From contig NC_083560.1 in the NCBI RefSeq assembly GCF_019925205.1, forward strand, positions 49,150,270 through 49,214,269: a stretch of 64,000 bases of DNA. Direction: 5' to 3'. Shown in pieces: positions 50,901-61,100 of this stretch. The stretch comes from Metopolophium dirhodum. Taxonomy: Eukaryota > Arthropoda > Insecta > Hemiptera > Aphididae. The first letter of the stretch is position 1. Each line of letters starts with the position of its first letter. The notes below the pieces were generated by a model. The model did not search any database, was not told the DNA's origin, and was given only the letters and a program-made list of their open reading frames with translations. The translations under genes were made by a program, and so were the position numbers.

Positions 50901-53900
50901 ATATGAGTTCCAAACTTAATACACACTATCACTATCAATGTCTTTGATTAGCATTATGTATTTCAACTTTATATCTTCACACTTTTAAAGTAAACTATCC
51001 AAAAAATGAATAACAATTAAATGATAAAACATTATAATGTTTCCTTTGCAAGAGCCAAGGAAGTACCTATAGTAATTTGATTATCAATAGCTATGAATTT
51101 ATTATATCTTGATAATATATAAAAGGTAAAAAATACTAACAATAAAAAAAAAAGACAGACCATTGTAAAAGAAATATTACTCCACTTAGAATCTAAAAGT
51201 TCTACTTATCTGATCGACACTTGACCATAGGTAATAATTTACAATTATTATAAAAGCGGCCGTGAGTTTATTAAATTGTTTTTATTGATGAGCACATAAC
51301 TTAAGCTCGTAATTATTGATACATGGACAATTCTTTGAATACAATCGTTTCAACAATGAATGAATATTTTTTGAATAATAACAATACATAAAATCTTATA
51401 ATATGATACATTATATTATAGGTAGATAGATTGAAAAGTGCGTAATTATAGTGAATAGCTATTACGGCCAAACGTCTTTTATTATAGCATTGGAAATGTT
51501 TTCTTCAACTAACAGTAGGTATATTTTCGGAGATAATGTCTGTCCATTCAGGTCCAGAAAAATAATACAACTGGAAAGTTCATTGATCTGTTCTAATTCT
51601 GAGCAGAAAACGAAAAAAAACCATTTTAATCTCATCGGACAATGGACTACAGTTACGAGACATTTTTCAGACGACGGGATTGCAATTACGCGCGATACAG
51701 CCAAACTTTGTATGTCTTGCATTGTTTTGGATGGCTCAGATATCTTAGTTTACCGTTAATCGCGATCAATAAGTCGTAGTCTGTATCGATCATCGTCGAA
51801 TCTTTCGACTCGAATTACGCACTATATTATACACGGATAGCCACGTTGTTTTTATAACTCTAAACTTCTTCATACCACTTCCGTATCCATTTCAAAGAAT
51901 TATTTGGAATACAACTATAATACTATCTAACCATAAATTCAATGTTTCAAAAATACGCGCCAAAATATTTTTTAAACCCTATTTAATGCACGGAGCTACT
52001 GACATACGATTCTCTTTGAGACTCTCTGTGACTAGGTTTTTTTTTTTAGACCTTTCGATCGTTATTGTTAGTCACGGATATGTTTGTTAATCAACAAATG
52101 AAAAAATGTTCAAACATTGTGCTTAGCAGTTGACGGAAGCGCAAACTGACAAGTAATTGAAGTAAGTACTCTGGTTAAGATTTGAAGATAGATACTTCAA
52201 AGTGTTAAAACGATACTTAATGTTAAAATTAATATATCAAGACATTTATACGTTTATACGTCACCATAATGAAGATGTGATTATTTTTAACGAATAAATT
52301 AAATCGAATTTGCAAAACTTGGAAATGTTATCGATTACAAATAATTATTTTTACGGTTATCATATCGTATAATTATTTAATTTAATAACACGCAAAACAA
52401 TAGTTAATACTTCACAAATTCACTACACTGTTTCCTCGGTTAATTAATTAATTATATTATATACTATACTATACTATATTTTACTACAATATGTTAGGTG
52501 ACATCAATGAGATTGTCTGTCGATTTAATTAAAATGTATATACCTACTGCACTTAGAAAATTCTAAAACTATACACGCATTTTATAATTATTTTACCATA
52601 AAAATAGTGCAAACATATCTAATTTTAGATATTATATATGAGACTCATTGTAACTGGAAGTAAAATACGTTTCCCATAAAAAAAAATAAATGCATTTTAT
52701 AAAATGACTCGATATTACGTTGCACGTCCGGTCAGTGGTCGACTGTATCCGTATTTTTTTTTTTAATCTCTATTTCGTATTTATGTCATTAATTGTTACT
52801 CTTCCATTAGTTTTATATTCAATCAGTTCACAATATTGAGTTTATATAACACGATTTTCAGTTTATTGATAGAAAAAATGTTGAAAAACTTATTTTAAGT
52901 TCTGAGACATTATTATATAACACTATTCTATGACAATCATTCTAATTAGCAGGGAGATTAATATTATGATAATGATATAAATGCTAGCGCATATAAATTA
53001 ATATTTATATTGAAACAAATGGAAACTTAAAAATATTAGATAAATAATATAGATATTGATTCAAAAATGTTTAACTTTAGATCGTCTATATACTTAACAT
53101 AAGTGAAGTTTAATTCTTAGGTACGGAAATTTTTTTTATTTGTTATTTTAAAAAACAATTTTGATACTATTTGATACTTTAATTTCAAATACATCAAATA
53201 CCAATACAATTATTAACATATACATATACAGTTATTCATTAAGTATTTACAAGTTTGAGCTATATTTAAAAGTCATAAAAGCTTTTAGAAATGTCGAAAG
53301 CATTTATTAATATAAATTATTGAATTATAATTATATTGCATACACATTTTATGAATCAAAACTACATTTATAAAATGATAATGTATTATTTTATTTTATA
53401 ATAAAAACATTTTAATTTAAATTGTAATGGATATAAGTATATACAATACTCCTTACATATTATATACAATAGAGTCTAATAAATGCAAAACACTTTTGTT
53501 AATACAAAGTTTATTTAAAACCCGATATTATAATATAATATCGTGTTTTAAATATATATATTATATAATAAACACAGCTCGAAAATCGGAATCGTCTTTT
53601 AAACACTATAATATTCGATTTAAAATTTAATTATGATAACACACCTGCTGCCACTCTTTTGGACCACTCAAAACAATGGCACACCCCAATTCGTTAACTA
53701 TATATACACTACGTGTATGGGATGTCCGCTTCCTTACTTTTTTAAATTCGATTATTGAAGTTGTCCAACTGAAAAGAATTTTTTCGTTTTCATGTATAAG
53801 TACTAGAAGTATATTTAGTTTCCAATTACAGTCGAAATGCAATAAGTTGAAATCGAACGAAGATTGACAAAATTAATTTGAGTTTTCAGGTTTTTCTGCA

Positions 53901-55138
53901 AACACTCATGTTCGAGTAAATATAATATTGGATGTGAATAAAAATTCTAGCATATTTTTGTTTTCAAAGTTCTAATAAATGTTATATTGATGAAATGTGA
54001 TACTCAAACTTATTGCAAATACAAACAATTCTAAAAAGTTTTTCTATTGATGAACATTTCTTAGCATCCATGCACGTAACTAAATAAAAACTAAAACCAT
54101 ACTAATTAAAAAAACTCCAACATTTATTTTAATATAGACAATTAGCCTTTACAAATAGGTAATGTACAATGAATTATGTTATGAGCTGAATAAAAAGTAA
54201 ATTACACATAATACCTATTTCATTAATCATTAATTATAATCAAAAATGTACACATAATATTACAATAATTATTATAACCCACAACGTTTAATTAATATTC
54301 AATGTAGACAAATACTTTCCAATTAAAATCTTCAATTGAAAAACTATATGTCAATATTAGCTGTAGGTGATATAATAATTAAAAATTAACAATTTCGTAT
54401 GCGATTAATGAATTTTGATGATATCGTTAAATATTGAAACCAGAAATTGTTTTTTTTTTTAAACATTTTCAAACTGATTTTAAATATAAGTTCATAATAT
54501 AAATATTGTAAAACGTTGGCATTTTTCATGAACTATATTATTATCGAAGTAAACGTTGCATAATTGATGATAATTATTATAAAATAAACAATAAAGCAAC
54601 ATGATAATTATTATTGTAGAGTACCTACACGAGTATTGCATATTTAAAAGTATCTCACGAATTAATAATATAAACAAGCGAATCAACCGTTTTATGAATG
54701 GAAGTCCATATTTAATGTGTAATTAATGTTTATAAAGAAATATCGTTACTTTAGCGAATAACATTTTATATAATTTTTTTCAAGCGATGAACATAGGTAC
54801 TTATGTTTTGTTTACCTTGGTTATTTTTTTTTCTAGGCCGTACCCAATAGTTTTACCATCAATCGCCACAATCGTAATTTATACAGGTCCATATATAATT
54901 TCATATAACGAACACCGGATCCGGCCAATTAGGGTGGATAATATAATAGTATAAGGCGAAGTATATATTATAATATATAAGCAACCCTTCCCAGGAAATA
55001 TCGTGTTCCTCCAATTTCGAACGGCCTTTGATTGTGTCCGCTCACGGATTTAATTGAGCGTTTATTACATTGTTGTTGTTACAAATTATAATAACGCGGC
55101 ACGCGTCTTGTGAACCAAGAAGTCGGTCGATGAATTTT

Positions 55139-55195
<57 letters not shown>

Positions 55196-58100
55196 GTGAG
55201 AGAGGAGAGGAGAGAGAGACAGAGAGAGGAGAAAACATAAACCCGGACCCGGGGAACGACAGTCAAACAAAATCCGATCGCTGGGAATAATGACGATAAT
55301 GTCGTTGGTGTGTACGATAATAATATGATTTGAACGCATCTCGGAAGGAAAAAAAAAACCCCGGAAACGGTGGTTTTAATTTCAATAAGAGCACCACCGT
55401 GACTGGCACATTACGTTATTATTACCCGAGCGGTCGTTTTACAGCCGTCGGACTGACTTGCGGACCGTGTGTAGGTATACTGCGTCGGCCGAACCAACTC
55501 GGCCGTATACAATGACAGAGATTTACACGCGTACCTACATATAATACATTTAAACGATATCGCGTGTTCGGTGCCTATTAATAAAATGATGTACGATAGG
55601 GTCGGCACGAAGTCGAGAGGCCAGAGGAGAAATCGGAGGTTCGCTTCTTTCTTCCACGTTAATATAACAGTGACGGCGCGGCGTGGGCAGGGACAATATA
55701 TTATGAACTTCACACCAACTTCGCACGGCACACTCCGATTAAAGAAAGAAAAAAAAAAGAAATATACCATCAACCTTGGACACGCGCATTCGATTGTCCG
55801 GTCATTCCAATCGGCACGATATCATTTTCAATTAGGATTTCGGCCCGCTATTACAGGACGCGTTTCACACTATAAGGCATACCTAAATTATATATATTTT
55901 TTTGTATGCTTTCCACCAAAATGATAAGACATTTCGTTATTTATTTCAGCAAGCTGATGCGCGCGGTCGTCTTAAAAATAAAAGAATGGCGAACGAGAAG
56001 GTGCCCAAATAATAATGTTAAAAAAATCGGTGCGGTATGGCGTACGGCCAATAAGGACAGTGGTAGATAAACGCTTTGATAATAATATTATGCCAAATCA
56101 TAGCACCACTGCTATACAGTAAGATACATCTTACGGCTGTCTGATGCGAAAAAAATACACCCCGTTAACCGTCCTCGCCGACCGATACGATTCGTGATAT
56201 TATTATAATACCATTAGAGTATAATTATATTGTTACGACCGTGCACTCTTGACTATGAGAGGTGTCACATAGGGTGCAGAAAAAGGCGTGTTCGAGATTT
56301 CTTTTATTCGAGGAGGGGAACGAACTACAATAATATAATATGGCCATTATGTAGAGGGAAAGGTCGCCAAAAACCTACTTGGAAAAAGTTGTCGCGAACT
56401 TGTAGGCGAGTAACAAGTATACGCACTACAACGGGAAAGGAAAAAAAGCTGTTTTACAGTGGGTCGTACAGTATCACACCTCGCCGACCGTTCAGATATT
56501 TCAAATATACATATACCATAAGTGCTTCACATATAGAAGATATTATTTTGTAAAAAAAAAAAATGTTACAGCAAGAAATATCAATAATCAAAATTATATT
56601 TTGTGATGTATTTATCTCACGTCGATGTATGCGCCGAATATTACATAATAATATGAGTAGGTAGTTGACTACAGTAAAGCTTCACTTTATAGGTAATTGA
56701 AAAAAGCTAACAAAACCCAAACTCTATAGGTAGTAGTCGTAATAATAGTATAATGGAATAATATGTACAACTGTACAAGGCAGTCGCATTGTGGCAGTGC
56801 GGTGTTAAGGGTTGCCCGCGGTGCGTGATGACTGCGGAAAATCCCACGTAGATAAACCGTCAGAAATGATTTTCGGTTATCGTGCCGTAACGAATCCTAC
56901 AGAGAAATTGAGGACAATAATAACAGTAATAATAACAATAATTATAATAATTTAATAATGGGCGTATACCCACCGCCGTTATTATTGCTGCAGCAGCTCA
57001 TGCCGCCGCCGTAATCAGCGCGGGTGCAAGTGAAACCGAATTATATATTGTCCGCCGTAGCGATAAAAATAAATAATATGATAATAATAATATTATTATT
57101 ATTATAAAGTAGGTAGGTAGGTATAATATTATACGAACGAACGATAATAATATGGCCGACGTGGTTGCCACGGTGTACATCCACTACCTAAATCCATTAC
57201 CACCGCCGGTAAACAGTCGTTATTGTGCGACCTGTGAGGAATTTTCAATGTTCGCAAAATAGTGCCAAATAGCTGCATCGGTCGAATGCGAGAAACATAC
57301 TCTACTCGTAGTCGGGAATGATAGCGATGATATCAGTCGTATAAACATACCATACTATAGATAATAATATTATTTTACGTCGAAGAGAAACCGCATATTA
57401 TCAATATAAGTGTGTTCGAGAATACCTCCTATCTATTAGAACAGTAATAAACTGCATAATTCATCAATGGATTTTTTTTTTATGTTATAGAGTGATTCGC
57501 CAAAATAGCGCTCATCTATTTTTTTAATGTGGTTATTAAAAATTTGATTTTTAACATTTTTCAATATGCAATACTTATAAAGATTAAAGACCATATTTTG
57601 AAATATTGCTATTTTTTCTACCTATGAAAATGTTTTGCTTTGTTGAAAAGTTTGAAAAATGAATACAAGGTTCCTAATAACTTGTTCGTAAAACAATTAA
57701 AAAATATCATAATTACATAACTACAATTTTTTTTACAAGCTTTATAGTTAGAATATAAAATTATTTATACTGTAGTGGTAGTGGGGGCGTGGTAGGAACC
57801 TCCACGTGGTGCCCCTGGTAATAGCGAGCTTAGCTGCATGTTTTTAAACGCCTTCTTCAAAGGACTCTAAATATGCATCCTTCGCTAGCCAATCCTACAA
57901 ACGACAGTCAGCCAAAACGGCCCTTATCAGGACCAGCATTGACTTTGGTGTTCCTCAACATAGAGGGATTTACACCTCAAAAACAAATTATCATCGCAGA
58001 AATGGTAAAAGGGCTAGATTGCGAAATACTTCTCTTACAAGAAACTCACAGAGGCCAAGCTCAAAACAGACCTAAAATCAACCATATAAAACTGATCATA

Positions 58101-61100
58101 GAACCACCACATAATGTTAAAAAAAATATAGCCGTCAAGTATTTACATTTCTACAGAAACAATGGAGGTAGGAGATACACAATTACAAGAAATTACTGAG
58201 TAGAGTAGAAAGGAGTGGAAAAAATAGTGGAATAGTTAGATATGAAGATAAATAGCAAAAGAACATGGCGCCTTGTTAGAAAACTCAACTATGAAAAAAG
58301 TTGTGAGCCAATATATACAAACGTAACCGCAAATAATTTTGCCAGCCAAGTGTTCCTAAACTCAAAAACTGCAAAGTTAAAATTAAATAGCAGGGAAAAA
58401 ATAATAAGAGACACAAGTCATGAGACCAGCCTTTTTGATGTCCATTTCACAATCGAAGAACTAAATACTGACATAAAAATCATGAAAAAAGGGAAAGCAG
58501 CAAGAGTTGATGATATCTAAACGGAACAAATAAGAAATATGGGACTCTGAGCCCGAGAATGGCTACTGAATATGTATAATGTTTGTATTGATCAAATGCA
58601 AATTCCCAAAATGTGGCACAGGACTTATATCATTGCATTACTAAAACCAGGAAAGACACCAACGGATGCGAACAATTTCAGACCAATCGCTCTTCTATAC
58701 CACACGTACTGGAAAGAATGATTCTAAACAGAGTCATACCAACAATAGACAAAAAATTGATCCTCGAACAAGCCGGTTTCCGACCAGGAAAGAGTTGCAC
58801 AAGCCAGGTTCTACATCTAACACAGCATATAAAGGACAGGATTGAAATGAAAAAAATCGCAGAAGCTATTTTTGTAGATCTGAGTGCAGCCTATGACACA
58901 ATAAATCTCAGGAAACTGAAACGACAACAAATTGTAGACATTAAATTCACCTAGCTCCCCGAGTAACACTCCCTAGCTCCCGAGTAACACTCCTTGGCAG
59001 CCGTATACTACACTAGCAATCGCTAAGGAAGGGCTGCCAGGTCGTGGGAGCGCGTCCTAGGGCGTAGCTATTGTACTATAAATTGTTTGTTTGATGTGCA
59101 ATAAACGATGGGGGCCGGAGAAGAAGCAATGTGAGCAACAGTTCCTTCTCCGGCTCTCGATTAAACCGGAAAAAAAAAACGACATTAAATTCACCAGAAA
59201 TATCGAAATGCTCCTAAATAAAATACGGTTCTATGTCAGCATTCAAGAGATGTAGATGGTGAAACCAACGCAGTGATCTACCACAGGGTAGCGTGTTAGC
59301 ACCAATTCTTTTTACCATAAACACAAATGACCAGAAAACGAACCTAAATACAAAACACTTCCTGAATGTGACTGACTTCACGATAACCTCCCAAAAACAG
59401 ACTTTTGAAAAGACTCTGACACTCGTCCCGAAAGAGATGTCTACGTACTACAAAGAAAACCAGTTAGGACCGAACACTAATAAAACGTAAACGTGTTTTT
59501 TCAACTTAAAAAATAGAAACAGAGAACTAAAAATTGAATGGGTGGATATACATCTGGAACACAATAAGTCTTAATGTATATAACTATTAAGTATAGATTT
59601 ATTAGACTTATAGCTTCTTCCTTCTACTTCTACTCGTATACAGTATTGCGTTAGTTCCATAAGAGATGGTATTTTAATACCTATTTGCAGTTGTGTATCT
59701 AGGATTTTTTTAAAGGGGGATATACAATTTTAAATAGACATTCAGTATACATAAATATTATATTCATATTATTATATACATGTTGTATTATGTGCAACAT
59801 TTGGTCTTCGGGGGCGCTATGACCCCCATATCCACCCGTAGATACGCCACTGCGGCTACTTGTAATAAATTAGCACCCCCGATAGGTACATTAAAGTCCG
59901 TATGTAATAGGTGCAAAAATATTTAAAATAACATCATGTAAGTATCGTGCACAATATTAATTTTGGTAATCTGCGCTCCACTTATTCAATTTTAATAATT
60001 CGAATTTTCCTGTTATATCAACCGAGCTCTCAGCAGTTATAGCACATAAAACGTGAACTGATAACATGCTCAAAGCACAATGAATTATAATTATATTATA
60101 ATATTCTTATACTATAATTATCATTATATTCCTGAATTGTATATATATTATATTTTATTACTTATAATATTACTCATTTATACAAAAAATATGTAAGTAT
60201 ACATACATATACCTACAATTACAATAATAAGATAACATTTTTATTTTACTTTATGTACACTTTAATATTTGTTGTGCAATGTATCTATTGAAATTAACAC
60301 GAATGATGAATAGAATACATTTGAATAATAAAATAAAAAAATATTATTCGTAAAATGATGAAAAAGAACCCTGTTTCCCAAATACAGAAAAGGCCCACCG
60401 GGAAATTGTCGGTTTTCCTGTAGCCCTATTTGTCCACGTGTATTTTTCCTCGGCCTATTATATTTTGATTGTGTTACCTTTTATACCTTCGTTTGATAAC
60501 AATAAACTATATTGGTCTATCGAATTTACGGAAAATTTTTAGTTACGAAAGTAATAACGGTCAATAGTCCTAGAAGACATAACATAAAATCAAAGACAAT
60601 AAGAACAAAACAACCAGACAGTAATATTTGCAACGTTGTATACCTAAAAAAAAATACATAATATGTATTATTATCATTAAATACCTACATGCAAACAATG
60701 TCAAAAGTACGAACTTTTTACCCAAACATAATTACACGGAGAAAAACTATACGTGAAGTAAATATTTATAAAAATATTATAATAAAATAAAATTGTGACG
60801 TGAAAATAATGAAAAGCATTTATGTAAAATGTATATTATGTGTATAGTTGGGGAAGTTAGGCTTCTTTGCACTATCTAGGCAACGACTTCGACATAATAT
60901 AATCGGGCGGCACTGACAAAATAACAATTATTGTTGAAGTCGTTTTATTTTGAAAACCTACAGTGGGTAGAGTAAAAAAAATACGCGATTATGAATTATG
61001 GTATAAGTAAAAATATTTTAGACAAAACGAACTGAACGGCGATAATATGCCATACAATTTTTCACGTTTTAATACAAATTTATTTCAAAATTCTCGTACC

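Noticed and set aside
55042..55339. Two minus-strand frames with long Ser-Leu repeats
   Set aside because: These are translations of the GA/TC microsatellite.
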